Shown piece after piece: positions 17,520 to 27,334 of a stretch of DNA of 64,000 bases. A program made the translations under genes and the position numbers. The notes beneath the pieces were generated by a model that saw nothing but the letters and a program-made list of their open reading frames with translations, was not told the DNA's origin and did no database searches. Origin of the DNA: Thermococcus barossii (GTDB lineage Archaea; Methanobacteriota_B; Thermococci; Thermococcales; Thermococcaceae); NCBI RefSeq assembly GCF_002214465.1, contig NZ_CP015101.1, positions 298,502 to 362,501 of the forward strand, read 5' to 3'. How positions within the stretch are numbered: position 1 is the stretch's first letter; each line of letters opens with the position of its first letter.

Positions 17520-20501
17520 CTAGTGCCTCCTCCACAGGGCAACGAGTGCCGCCAGGATGATGATCACTCCGGGCCCGCAGGTGCCCCCCGACCCGGTCGG
17601 GGATGGTTGGGCACTGGAGGTACTGGTCGTCCCGCTCGGTGTGCTTGACGTCGTTTCCGGCGGTGTGGTCGTAGTTGGTGCAGGGCTTGATGTCGTTTCT
17701 GTCTGAGGGCTCTCTGCGGCTCCAACGGCAACGGTAATCCTCCTGACGTCCTCTCCTCCCATGTCGTCCCTTACGGTGAGCGTCACCGTGTAGTTGCCGG
17801 CGCTTGAGTATGTGTGAACCGGCTCGGCCTCGCTCGATGTGCTCCCATCTCCGAAATCCCAGCTCCAGCCAACTATGCTTCCGTCCCTGTCGTATGACTT
17901 GTCCGCGAAGCTTATCTCTTCCCCGGCCTTGGGCTCCTTTGGCAGGAACGTGAAGTCCGCCGTCGGCGGGTAGTTCTGCGGTTCGACGGTTATCTCCTTG
18001 TAGTATGAGCCCTTCAGTCCGCTCTCGTCCTCCACCGTCAGCATAACGGTGTAGGAGCCGGGGTTTGTATAAGTATGCCTCGGGTTTCTGTCGGTTGAGG
18101 TCGTTCCATCGCCGAAGTTCCAGCTCCACCCGACAACGCTTCCGTCCGGATCTGCGGAGCTGTCAGTGAAGCGCACCTCCTCCCCCGCCCTGACCTTTGC
18201 TGGCGAGTAGCTGAAGAGCGCCGTTGGTTCTTCGTTCGGTCCGACGCTTATCCCTGCCGTACAGGTTGAGTTGGCGTTCCAGGGGTCATAAACGGTGAGA
18301 ATGGCCGTGTAACTCCCCTCTTCGTGGTAGATGTGCGTCGCCTCGGTGCCGTTTCCCTCCGCCCTGGAACCGTCCCCAAAGTTAATCTTCCACCTCATGG
18401 AACCGTTCTCCGGGTCGTTTAAGTCCAGAGCAAAGTCAACTTCGAGCGGGAGCTTTCCTGAGCTGGGGGAGGCTGATATGGAACACTCCGGGGGCTTGTT
18501 CATGAGGCGGAAGACGTCGTAGTTTATCCTGAGGAGGCCGATGTTTATGAATATCGGGCTCTGGCTCCTCTCTTCGTAGTGGCTACCCTTGCTCGGCACG
18601 AGGAAGTCGAGAACCAGATGCCCGTCCTCGCTATCGAGGTAGATGACCCCGGTCGCGTTGTACCACAGGCTCCTGTCGCTTATTCCGCCCCCGTAGACGA
18701 CCTTGACGCTGGTCTCGTTGGAGACGGTGACCTCGTGGGTGCTTACCTTCTCGTAACCGTAGCTCCCCTCCACCTTCATGTCAAAGCTTGACGTTTGGGA
18801 GTTGTAGCCCCCTCCGAAGCCGAGTGAGACCCCAACGTTGAAGGTGTTCTGCCTCTTACTCCAGCTCAGCTCCTTAACCGCCCTCTCGTAGGAACTTCCA
18901 ACCTGGCCGATCTCCATGGTGAAGGTGTCGAGGAGGTTCCCCGGTTCGTAGTTCTTCAGCTCGTTCAGGTTCTCCGGGTAGGTGTTTATGTCCCCAATCT
19001 CGTGGAGTTTCGACCGGTAGTTCTGGAAGTGAACGTGGGGCGGTCCCTTGGGAACCGTCACGAGTATGTACTGCTGCTCGCCGTTCACCACCGCCAGCTC
19101 GGGCGGGCTTATTATCGGGAACTCGTAGACGTCGTAGTCCGTCGTGACGTAGAGCGCTCCGTCGCCCATGTCGGAGGTCATCTCGTAGGTTATGCTCTCC
19201 TCGTAGCTCTGCCCGCTTTCCCTCTGAAGCTTGATGCCCATACTCATCTTCAGGTTGATTTCGGTGTAGGCAACCTTCTTGTTGCCCAGTACGCCCTTCA
19301 TTCCGAGGCTCATTTTGATGTCGTGGGTCGCCTTCACCGAGAACTTGGTCGCCTTGGTGTGTTCAGTGGCGAACTGGGAGTAGAAAACGCCCGTCTCGTT
19401 TATGGCGTCGTAGTCAACGGGCGGGGCGTTTATCACGGCTATCACGAGGTTCTCAACGTGCATCCTTCCCTTCCTAGGGGGTCCGACGACTATTGAGTCG
19501 CCCTCCACGTCGCCAACCGCAAGGCCCGCCCCGTAGGAGAATTCAGCCTCCATGCCCTTGGGCCCGTTCAGCAACTCCCCGCCGATGTTGTAGACCTTTA
19601 CGTGGCCGTCCTGCGAGGCCCAGACTATCTCCTCCAGACCGTCGGCGTTGACGTCTCCAACCGCCATCCTGTCCCCCTTCTGGAAGGGGATTACGAACGT
19701 CGCCAGCTCTCTGCCCTCAAGCTGGGCCCCATTTTTAGAGAACCCAAAGATATGGACGCCCCTTTCCTGGTAGTCGCCCGAATCCTGAGTAGCCACAATC
19801 AGTTCGTTAAGGCCGTCGAGGTTCACGTCTCCAATGGCCGTCTCGTCCCTCGACGTCAGTTCGAAGTACTCGTTCGTCGCGAGGCTGCCGATAACGTTGC
19901 CGTTCATGTCGTAGATCGTTATCGTGTTGGCGGTGACGTCGGCGTGGACTATCTCCGCTTTACCGTCCCCATCGAGGTCTCCGACGGCTATCGAATCGCC
20001 ATCGGCGAAGTCATCCACCTTGAACTGGTTCAGCATCCCGAGGTTCTCGTCGAAGATGTGTATCCAGTTGTTCCTGTCCGCGTGGACTATCTCGGCCTTT
20101 CCGTCGCCTGTGAGGTCTCCACAGGCTATATCGTCGCCGGCCTCGAAGTTAACGTCCCGTTTGCCCAGCTCGGCTCCAGCTATCGTGTAGATGTATATCT
20201 TGTCCGTGCTCCTGTCGCCCTGGATTATCTCGGCTTTTCCATCACCGTTCACGTCGCAGGCGGCCATTTCGTCCCACTTTTCATAACCCGTGTGGAACTT
20301 CCCCACGAGTCCCCCACTCTCATTTTCGTAGGCCCAGAAGTAGTCCGCACGGTCTCCAATGATGATCTCATCGTCCTCTATGACCATACCACCCGAGCCG
20401 TTCAGAAGGTCGGACTCCTCGGCGATGACCCGATGACCCGGCAGGGTGAATACCGAAAAGGCCAGAAGTAGAATAATAAACAGAGCGGTTTTCCTGTTCA
20501 T
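17520..20501 (-). CDS. Secreted surface protein: FG-GAP repeats, PKD domains, CGP-CTERM anchor
   Basis: 993 aa. Layout: signal peptide (1-27); a block of about seven FG-GAP/VCBS-type repeats (roughly 45-330) with units such as CDVNGDGKAEIIQGD and VGDLDGDGKAEIVHAD that look calcium-binding; a beta-rich region of unknown type (about 350-680); three PKD domains (about 690-940) with NFGDGT or DFGDGS cores; a Thr/Ser/Pro-rich linker; and a C-terminal CGPG motif, hydrophobic helix and WRRH tail. That tail is the CGP-CTERM sorting signal known from Thermococcaceae. The start at 20501 is set by the signal peptide. A TATA-like ttttatat lies at about 20581-20592. It is probably a cell-surface adhesion or binding protein. 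Confidence 0.88.
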   Translation of the reverse strand: MNRKTALFIILLLAFSVFTLPGHRVIAEESDLLNGSGGMVIEDDEIIIGDRADYFWAYENESGGLVGKFHTGYEKWDEMAACDVNGDGKAEIIQGDRSTDKIYIYTIAGAELGKRDVNFEAGDDIACGDLTGDGKAEIVHADRNNWIHIFDENLGMLNQFKVDDFADGDSIAVGDLDGDGKAEIVHADVTANTITIYDMNGNVIGSLATNEYFELTSRDETAIGDVNLDGLNELIVATQDSGDYQERGVHIFGFSKNGAQLEGRELATFVIPFQKGDRMAVGDVNADGLEEIVWASQDGHVKVYNIGGELLNGPKGMEAEFSYGAGLAVGDVEGDSIVVGPPRKGRMHVENLVIAVINAPPVDYDAINETGVFYSQFATEHTKATKFSVKATHDIKMSLGMKGVLGNKKVAYTEINLKMSMGIKLQRESGQSYEESITYEMTSDMGDGALYVTTDYDVYEFPIISPPELAVVNGEQQYILVTVPKGPPHVHFQNYRSKLHEIGDINTYPENLNELKNYEPGNLLDTFTMEIGQVGSSYERAVKELSWSKRQNTFNVGVSLGFGGGYNSQTSSFDMKVEGSYGYEKVSTHEVTVSNETSVKVVYGGGISDRSLWYNATGVIYLDSEDGHLVLDFLVPSKGSHYEERSQSPIFINIGLLRINYDVFRLMNKPPECSISASPSSGKLPLEVDFALDLNDPENGSMRWKINFGDGSRAEGNGTEATHIYHEEGSYTAILTVYDPWNANSTCTAGISVGPNEEPTALFSYSPAKVRAGEEVRFTDSSADPDGSVVGWSWNFGDGTTSTDRNPRHTYTNPGSYTVMLTVEDESGLKGSYYKEITVEPQNYPPTADFTFLPKEPKAGEEISFADKSYDRDGSIVGWSWDFGDGSTSSEAEPVHTYSSAGNYTVTLTVRDDMGGEDVRRITVAVGAAESPQTETTSSPAPTTTTPPETTSSTPSGTTSTSSAQPSPTGSGGTCGPGVIIILAALVALWRRH

Positions 20502-20703
20502 GTGAACGTCCCTCCTTGGAGTGAGCCACGAAGGTTTCCAGAATGGCAACCTACGTAAACTCAATACTTGTTACACTTCAAAATATAAAACGGTTTTCAT
20601 GAATATATCTTACATTCACAGGGGATAACTAGAAAAATTTTCAGAAATCCTCCTGCGGTAAAGGCTCCGGGAGCTTTTTAAACTTCTCTCCTGAGGTGAT
20701 AAC

Positions 20704-21648
20704 ATGCTTGAAGTGATTTTCCTCGGCACCGGCGGCATAATGCCAACGCGTGAAAGGAACGTCCCGGCCATAGCGCTCCGCTACAAGGGCGAGCTCATAC
20801 TCTTCGACGTTGGCGAGGGGACGATGAGGCAGATGAACACGGCGAAGCTCAGTCCCATGAGGGTGGAGAAGATTTTCATCACCCACTTTCACGGTGACCA
20901 CTACCTCGGGTTAGCTGCGCTTATTCAGACCATGAACCTCTGGGACAGGGAGAAGCCCCTCCACATTCACGGCCCCAAGTACACCTTTGAGTTCGTCCAG
21001 AACCTCCTACAGAGCGGTTTCTTCAGGCCGGGCTTCGATATACACGTCCACGAGCTCGGGGAGACGAGGCTTAGGTTCGGGGACTACGAAATCTGGAGCT
21101 TCAAGGTCGAGCACGGGATTCCTGCTCTGGGCTACGTCTTTAAGGAGAAGGACAGGCGGGGGAGGTTTCTGCCTGAGAAGCTTGCCGAATACGGCCTGAG
21201 CGAGGGGCCGATACTCGGGAGGCTTGAGAGAGAGGGTCAAATCGAGTGGAACGGCAGGATAATCCATCTTGAGGATGTAACCGGGCCGAGGAGGAAGGGT
21301 GTTAAGGTAGCCTACACCGGCGACACCGAGCCGACCGAGCGCGTTAAACTCTTCGCGGAAAGGGCCGATCTGCTGATACATGAGGCCACGTATCTCTCCC
21401 CGGAACACCGGGGCGAGAGTTATCACTCCACCGTCGGAGAGGCCTGTGAAATCGCCAAAAAGGCCCGAGTGAAGCTACTCGCCCTCTTCCACAGGGCCTT
21501 CCGCTACACCTATGAGGAGTACCTGAGTGAAGCCTCGCGACTCTGCCGGGAGTTCGGGGTCAGGTACATAGTCCCGCGGGACTTTGACATTTTGGAGTTT
21601 AAATCGGGCGAATTCAGCGTGAGAAACCTTCTGGAGGAGAGAGGATGA
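20704..21648 (+). CDS. rnz: Ribonuclease Z (tRNA 3' endonuclease)
   Basis: Metallo-beta-lactamase-fold enzyme that cuts tRNA precursors after the discriminator base. The signature HFHGDH (61-66) binds the two zinc ions; further ligand regions are VEHGIPALGY, AYTGDTEP and LLALFHRAFRY. Length 314 aa is the short (tRNase Z-S) form. GAGGTGATAAC precedes the ATG, and a TATA-like ctttttaaac lies at about 20674-20683. It overlaps the TraB gene by 4 nt. Since tRNA genes here encode CCA, the precursor set it processes in vivo is a real question. Confidence 0.95.
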   Translation: MLEVIFLGTGGIMPTRERNVPAIALRYKGELILFDVGEGTMRQMNTAKLSPMRVEKIFITHFHGDHYLGLAALIQTMNLWDREKPLHIHGPKYTFEFVQNLLQSGFFRPGFDIHVHELGETRLRFGDYEIWSFKVEHGIPALGYVFKEKDRRGRFLPEKLAEYGLSEGPILGRLEREGQIEWNGRIIHLEDVTGPRRKGVKVAYTGDTEPTERVKLFAERADLLIHEATYLSPEHRGESYHSTVGEACEIAKKARVKLLALFHRAFRYTYEEYLSEASRLCREFGVRYIVPRDFDILEFKSGEFSVRNLLEERG

Positions 21649-22346
21649 GCTATCTTCGCTACGTCAAGCTCATAGGCACGATGCATGTCTCGCCGAAGAG
21701 CAGGGAGGAGGTCGTCAGGACGATTCTCAACGAGCGGCCCGATGCGGTTGCGATAGAACTTGACAGGACACGCTTCCTGGCCATGAACGAGAACAGACGC
21801 ATGACCCTCGAAGAAGCCCTACGCTTCGGTAGGAGAGGGCTGATAAACTACCTTCTGGCCAAGGTCGAGGAGAGGCTCGGGGAGGAATTTGGAATGGCCC
21901 CGGGTGAGGAGATGAAAGCAGCTGTAAACGCCGCTCAATCCCTCGGCGTCCCCCTCTACCTCATAGACGAGGACATAAACGTCATACTCTCCAAGATAGC
22001 CGCCGCACCCGGTCGGGAGAAGCTCCTCATGGCACTGGAGGCGCTGGGTGTATTCCTTCCCATTAAAGCGGGTGAGGTCGGCGACCCCATGGAGGAGTAC
22101 CGGCTTATGATGGTGCAGTTCAAGCGCCGCTATCCGTACCTCTACCGCGTTCTGGTCGAGGAGAGGAACGAGGTTATGGCGAGGAACCTGATCTCGATAG
22201 TGGAGAACCTAAAGCTACGGGGGATCAAGAGGCCGAGAGTCATAGCGGTTGTTGGCCTCGGCCACAAGCCGGGGATAGAGCACCTCCTCGACAGGGCCAG
22301 GGAGCAAAGGTTTCTCTCGCCATACTGGACCGCAGGGGCGATGTGA
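21645..22346 (+). CDS. TraB/PrgY-GumN family protein
   Basis: 233 aa. It has the family's N-terminal KLIGTMHVSPKSREEV and VAIELDRTRFLAM, and the C-terminal VVGLGHKPGIEHLL with a conserved GxH. TraB-family proteins are predicted metalloprotease-like enzymes; the group includes the plasmid pheromone-shutdown protein, but the archaeal role is unknown. This copy lacks the long C-terminal membrane region of bacterial TraB. It is translationally coupled to rnz by a 4-nt overlap. Confidence 0.85.
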   Translation: MSYLRYVKLIGTMHVSPKSREEVVRTILNERPDAVAIELDRTRFLAMNENRRMTLEEALRFGRRGLINYLLAKVEERLGEEFGMAPGEEMKAAVNAAQSLGVPLYLIDEDINVILSKIAAAPGREKLLMALEALGVFLPIKAGEVGDPMEEYRLMMVQFKRRYPYLYRVLVEERNEVMARNLISIVENLKLRGIKRPRVIAVVGLGHKPGIEHLLDRAREQRFLSPYWTAGAM

Positions 22347-22442
22347 TAACCCTCAGAGGAGAGTCCCCCGGGGACTTCGATTGGTTCGTTGCTTTCGTTA
22401 CTTTTATATTTAGAACCGCCCCAGCATTCTTGGGGATTCGCC

Positions 22443-22622
22443 ATGAAGGACAGACTCGAAAAGATGCTCAACGTCAAGATCCTTGAAATCGAGGAGCTTG
22501 AGGACAGGATAGTCGTTTACGTTCCGGAGGATCAGGTGAGGATAGCTGTGGGAAGCGGCGGCGCGGCCGTTAAAGCCGCCGAGCTTGTAATCGGCAAGAA
22601 GATTGAAGTAAAGGGCAGGTAA
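22443..22622 (+). CDS. Small KH-domain RNA-binding protein, 59 aa
   Basis: A single KH domain with the loop VGSGGAAVKAAE (GxxG type), preceded by DRIVVYVPEDQVRIA, resembling the KH modules of NusA-like proteins. It probably binds single-stranded RNA. The start at 22443 is the only one that leaves a compact KH fold; the frame is open further up. A TATA-like cttttatatt lies at about 22402-22411. The next gene begins 21 nt after its stop. Confidence 0.82.
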   Translation: MKDRLEKMLNVKILEIEELEDRIVVYVPEDQVRIAVGSGGAAVKAAELVIGKKIEVKGR

Positions 22623-22643
22623 ACCTCCCCATGGGGAGTTCCA

Positions 22644-23252
22644 ATGGCCTACGAACCGTGGAAAGGAGCCCACAGGGGTAGCACTGGGAGAAGGGAGCTT
22701 GAAGATCTGCTGGTTTCTTTTCTGGTCCTCGTTCTGCTGTTTTCCAACTTTGACCCCTACGCGGTTCCGTACTCCGTAGTGGCAGTTCTAACGGCCTTCG
22801 TCTTCCACGAGCTTGCCCACAGGTGGGTGGCGCGGCGCTACGGGTACAGGGCGTACTACAAACGCTGGGACACGGGCATACTCCTGGCTCTCCTCGTGGG
22901 TATAACGACCCGCCTTCTCACTGGCACCGTGTGGATATTCGCCGCCCTCGGTGCCGTTCAGGTCTACGCTCCTTATGCCTACGATGAGAGGGAAACCTTC
23001 GGAAAGATAGCCCTCGCGGGACCGCTCGTCAACATAGCCGTCGGCGCCGCCGCCCTGGTGACCCTGAGGGCGGTGATTCCGTTCACTCCCCTCTGGTGGG
23101 TCGTAAAGACCACGGCAACAGTCAACCTGTGGCTGGCCTTCTTTAACCTCCTGCCCTTCCCGCCGCTGGACGGCTCCAAGGTCGTCCGCTGGAACGCTGG
23201 AGTTTGGGCCGTCTCCATAGGTGTCTCCTACCTCCTCTTCAGGCTTCTGTAA
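22644..23252 (+). CDS. M50-family (site-2 protease-like) membrane metalloprotease
   Basis: 202 aa with about five to six hydrophobic segments. The zinc motif HExxH is VFHELAHRW (H55, E56, H59), and the second motif is NLLPFPPLDGSK near residue 170, the N/LPxxPxxDG metal-ligand segment of S2P enzymes. It would cut substrates within the membrane. It lacks PDZ or CBS domains, so it is the minimal archaeal form. The substrate is unknown. A Tgr-type site for the following pgi gene overlaps its stop codon. Confidence 0.88.
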   Translation: MAYEPWKGAHRGSTGRRELEDLLVSFLVLVLLFSNFDPYAVPYSVVAVLTAFVFHELAHRWVARRYGYRAYYKRWDTGILLALLVGITTRLLTGTVWIFAALGAVQVYAPYAYDERETFGKIALAGPLVNIAVGAAALVTLRAVIPFTPLWWVVKTTATVNLWLAFFNLLPFPPLDGSKVVRWNAGVWAVSIGVSYLLFRLL

Positions 23253-23266
23253 CACTCCCGGTGATA
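23250..23266. promoter_or_regulatory. Tgr/TrmBL1-type palindrome upstream of pgi
   Basis: TAACACTCCCGGTGATA is one mismatch from TATCACN5GTGATA, the Thermococcales glycolytic motif. It ends about 13 bp before a TATA-like ggttaaatag (23279-23288). Sites upstream of TATA are linked to activation in gluconeogenic conditions in this order. Confidence 0.7.
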
Positions 23267-23318
23267 TAGAAGGGAAAGGTTAAATAGGCCCGCCCTCACT
23301 TCTATAACGGTGATTCCA

Positions 23319-23888
23319 ATGGAGTACAAGAATCCGCTTGGGGTTGATATTGACCTCGAAACCGGCGTCATTCCCGGGGCCAAAAAGCTCGTCAGAAGGC
23401 TCAGCGACCTTAAGGGATACTTCGCCGATGAAAAAGCTTACGAAGAGCTTCTCAAGGAGAACCCGGTTGTCTACGAGGTCTACGCGGTCGAGCAGGAGGA
23501 GAAGGATGGCGACCTCAACTTCGCAACCACAGTGCTCTACCCCGGCAAGGTCGGAAGGGAGTTCTTCTTCACCAAGGGGCACTATCACTCCAAGGCTGAC
23601 AGGGCCGAGATATACTACGGCATCAAGGGAAAGGGCGGGATGCTCCTCCAGACACCTGAGGGAAGGGCCGAGTGGATTGAGATGGGACCTGGAACGGTTG
23701 TTTACGTCCCGCCATACTGGGCGCACAGGACCGTCAACACGGGGGACGAGCCCTTCATCTTCCTGGCGGTCTATCCTGCGGATGCAGGCCACGACTACGG
23801 CAGCATAGCGGAGAAGGGCTTCTCCAAGCTGGTCGTTGAGGAGGGAGGTGAGGTAAAGCTGGTGGACAACCCCAGGTGGAAGGAATGA
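23319..23888 (+). CDS. pgiA: Phosphoglucose isomerase, cupin type
   Basis: Interconverts glucose-6-phosphate and fructose-6-phosphate. This is the archaeal cupin enzyme, unrelated to the bacterial/eukaryal PGI. The metal ligands of the cupin barrel are all present: H88 and H90 in GHYHSKADRAEIYY, E97, and H136 in YWAHRTVN. Length 189 aa matches the family. The ATG at 23319 follows GGTGATT; a GTG 9 nt before lies inside that site. It feeds both glycolysis and, with the PMI domain of ManC downstream, mannose metabolism. Confidence 0.97.
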   Translation: MEYKNPLGVDIDLETGVIPGAKKLVRRLSDLKGYFADEKAYEELLKENPVVYEVYAVEQEEKDGDLNFATTVLYPGKVGREFFFTKGHYHSKADRAEIYYGIKGKGGMLLQTPEGRAEWIEMGPGTVVYVPPYWAHRTVNTGDEPFIFLAVYPADAGHDYGSIAEKGFSKLVVEEGGEVKLVDNPRWKE

Positions 23889-23896
23889 GTCCCTGA

Positions 23897-25324
<1,428 letters not shown>

Positions 25325-25406
25325 AACAAACCTTTTTATTTTCGTGTTCCCAAATTTTTTACGGGGTTTCCTTTTCATCTTCGAAAATTATCAAGGGGTG
25401 GTTGAA
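25325..25406 (+). promoter_or_regulatory. Promoter of the mannosylglycerate operon
   Basis: This 82-nt spacer holds A/T-rich boxes cctttttatt (about 25331-25340) and aaatttttta (about 25352-25361). The second places a start about 22 nt before the TTG codon, leaving room for the GGGGTGGT ribosome site. No glycolytic motif is present, so the solute operon seems to be regulated separately from glkA. Confidence 0.5.
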
Positions 25407-26588
25407 TTGCTTTTGGAGGCTCCGGTTTACAAGGAGCTGTTTGGAGCGGTTGAGATCTACGAGGTTCAGAAGGTTATCAAGCTGGACACTCAGACGCGAG
25501 ACGTGGGGAGCTTTACAGTCACGAACGTGCCCCGTGAGGACATCTACAGAACCCTTGAAGACATTGCGATAGTCGTTCCGATGAGGAACGAGAAGCTCCA
25601 GCTGGTAGATGGCGTCCTGAAGGCCATACCCCACCAGTGCCCGATAATAATCGTCTCGAACAGCAAGAGGAAAGGGCCAAACCTCTTCAAGCAGGAGGTT
25701 GACCTCGTCAAGCACTTCTACAACCTCACCCGCTCGCGTATAATAATGGTTCATCAGAAGGACATGGGGGTCGCTGAGGCCTTCCGTGAGGTGGGATACA
25801 CCGACATCCTCGACGAGAACGGTAGCGTGAGGAGCGGAAAGGGTGAAGGGATGCTGATAGGAATCCTCTTGGCAAAGGCCATAGGAGCCAAGTACGTGGG
25901 TTTCGTTGATGCGGACAACTACATCCCCGGCTCCGTCAACGAGTACGTGAAGGACTACGCGGCGGGGTTTCTCATGAGTGAGAGCGAATACGCGATGGTT
26001 CGCCTGAGCTGGCGCCACAAGCCCAAGGTCAGTACAAAGGGACTGTACTTCAGAAAGTGGGGCCGTGTAAGCGAGATAACGAACCGCTACATGAACGCCC
26101 TCTTCGGCGTGGCCACTAACTTTGAGACCAGCATCATAGTGACCGGGAACGCGGGCGAGCACGCGATGAGCATAAAGCTGGCCGAGATAATGCCATTTTC
26201 AACGGGCTACTCGATAGAACCCTTTGAGCTTGTGTACCTCTTCGAGACCTTTGGAAGGTGGGGAGAGGATCCCCACACGGACGTTTACGACCAGGGGGTG
26301 GAGGTGTTCCAGATAGAAACGCTTAACCCACATCTACACGAGGACAAGGGGCAGGAGCACGTCGTTAACATGATTCTCAGCTCCCTGGGAACGATATACC
26401 ACTCCCGGCTGGCGACGGACTCTCTGAAGAGCCAGATACTGAAGGAGCTTCGCCTTCACGGTCTCCTGGGTGAAAACGAAGAACCTCCGAGTCCCAGGGT
26501 CATGGCCCCCATAGAGAACATAGACGTGAAGAGGTGGATGGAAACCCTGGAAGACAACGCCGAGACACTTCTGCGCTTCGAGGTGTAA
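25407..26588 (+). CDS. mpgS: Mannosyl-3-phosphoglycerate synthase
   Basis: Transfers mannose from GDP-mannose to 3-phosphoglycerate, the first step to the heat- and salt-protecting solute mannosylglycerate. It is a GT55-type glycosyltransferase with [18 protein letters not shown] at the start of the catalytic domain, the metal motif DAD (168-170) in [11 protein letters not shown], and [10 protein letters not shown]. Length 393 aa. The frame is open 33 codons further up, but the family begins [10 protein letters not shown], which here starts at a TTG codon (25407) behind GGGGTGGT. I therefore chose TTG; a GTG at 25398 is the alternative. Confidence 0.95.
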   Translation: MLLEAPVYKELFGAVEIYEVQKVIKLDTQTRDVGSFTVTNVPREDIYRTLEDIAIVVPMRNEKLQLVDGVLKAIPHQCPIIIVSNSKRKGPNLFKQEVDLVKHFYNLTRSRIIMVHQKDMGVAEAFREVGYTDILDENGSVRSGKGEGMLIGILLAKAIGAKYVGFVDADNYIPGSVNEYVKDYAAGFLMSESEYAMVRLSWRHKPKVSTKGLYFRKWGRVSEITNRYMNALFGVATNFETSIIVTGNAGEHAMSIKLAEIMPFSTGYSIEPFELVYLFETFGRWGEDPHTDVYDQGVEVFQIETLNPHLHEDKGQEHVVNMILSSLGTIYHSRLATDSLKSQILKELRLHGLLGENEEPPSPRVMAPIENIDVKRWMETLEDNAETLLRFEV

Positions 26589-26590
26589 CG

Positions 26591-27334
26591 ATGAGGGTGC
26601 TCTTCCTCGACCTCGACAGGACACTGCTCGGCGACGACTACTCCCCCGAACCCGCCAGACCGCTCCTTAAAGCACTCCTCGGGGCTGGTTTTGAGGTCGT
26701 GCTCAACTCCTCGAAAACCTTGGCTGAGCAGGAGTACTACAGGAGCGCATGGGGTCTGAGGGGTCCTTTCATAGTCGAGAACGGGAGTGCCCTCGTTATT
26801 CCCGAGGGTTATTTCCCCTTTAAGGTTAATGGAAGGAGGCGCGGGGAATACGTTGTCGTTGAGCTGGGGGAGAGATACGGCCGGATAAAAGCTGCTCTCG
26901 ACGGGCTTGCAGAAGAATACGGCCTCAGGTACTACGGTAACTGCACGCTTGAAGAGGTCATGGATTTTACAGGACTCCCCGAGGGTCTGGCAAGGCTTGC
27001 CATGAAGCGGGACTACAGCGAAACGATATTCACGTGGAAAAGGGCCGGCTTCGAGGGAGTCCTTGAGGGCATCCTTGAGGGCATGGGGCTGAGGGTGTCG
27101 AGGGGCAGCAGGTTTCTGGGCGTTACCGGAAACACCGACAAGGGGAGGGCCGCCAAGGAATTGCTGGGCCTCTACTCCCTCTTGGGGAAGGTTGAGAGCT
27201 ACGCCTTGGGGGACGGGGAGAACGACCTGCCCCTCCTGGATGTTGTTGATCACCCCTTCATCGTTGGAAACCTCAGACATCGGAGGGCTAAAAATATAAG
27301 CTCCGCTGACGAACTACTGGAGGTGGTGTTATGA
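26591..27334 (+). CDS. mpgP: Mannosyl-3-phosphoglycerate phosphatase
   Basis: HAD-superfamily phosphatase (Cof-like subclass) that removes the phosphate from mannosyl-3-phosphoglycerate to release mannosylglycerate. The first motif is FLDLDRTLLGDDY; others are LNSSKTLAE and ALGDGENDLPLL (acidic motif IV). Length 247 aa. The start ATG is 2 nt after the mpgS stop and follows GAGGTG; its 3' end overlaps manC by 4 nt. Gene order mpgS-mpgP-manC-x-pmm is the one known from Pyrococcus horikoshii. Confidence 0.95.
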   Translation: MRVLFLDLDRTLLGDDYSPEPARPLLKALLGAGFEVVLNSSKTLAEQEYYRSAWGLRGPFIVENGSALVIPEGYFPFKVNGRRRGEYVVVELGERYGRIKAALDGLAEEYGLRYYGNCTLEEVMDFTGLPEGLARLAMKRDYSETIFTWKRAGFEGVLEGILEGMGLRVSRGSRFLGVTGNTDKGRAAKELLGLYSLLGKVESYALGDGENDLPLLDVVDHPFIVGNLRHRRAKNISSADELLEVVL

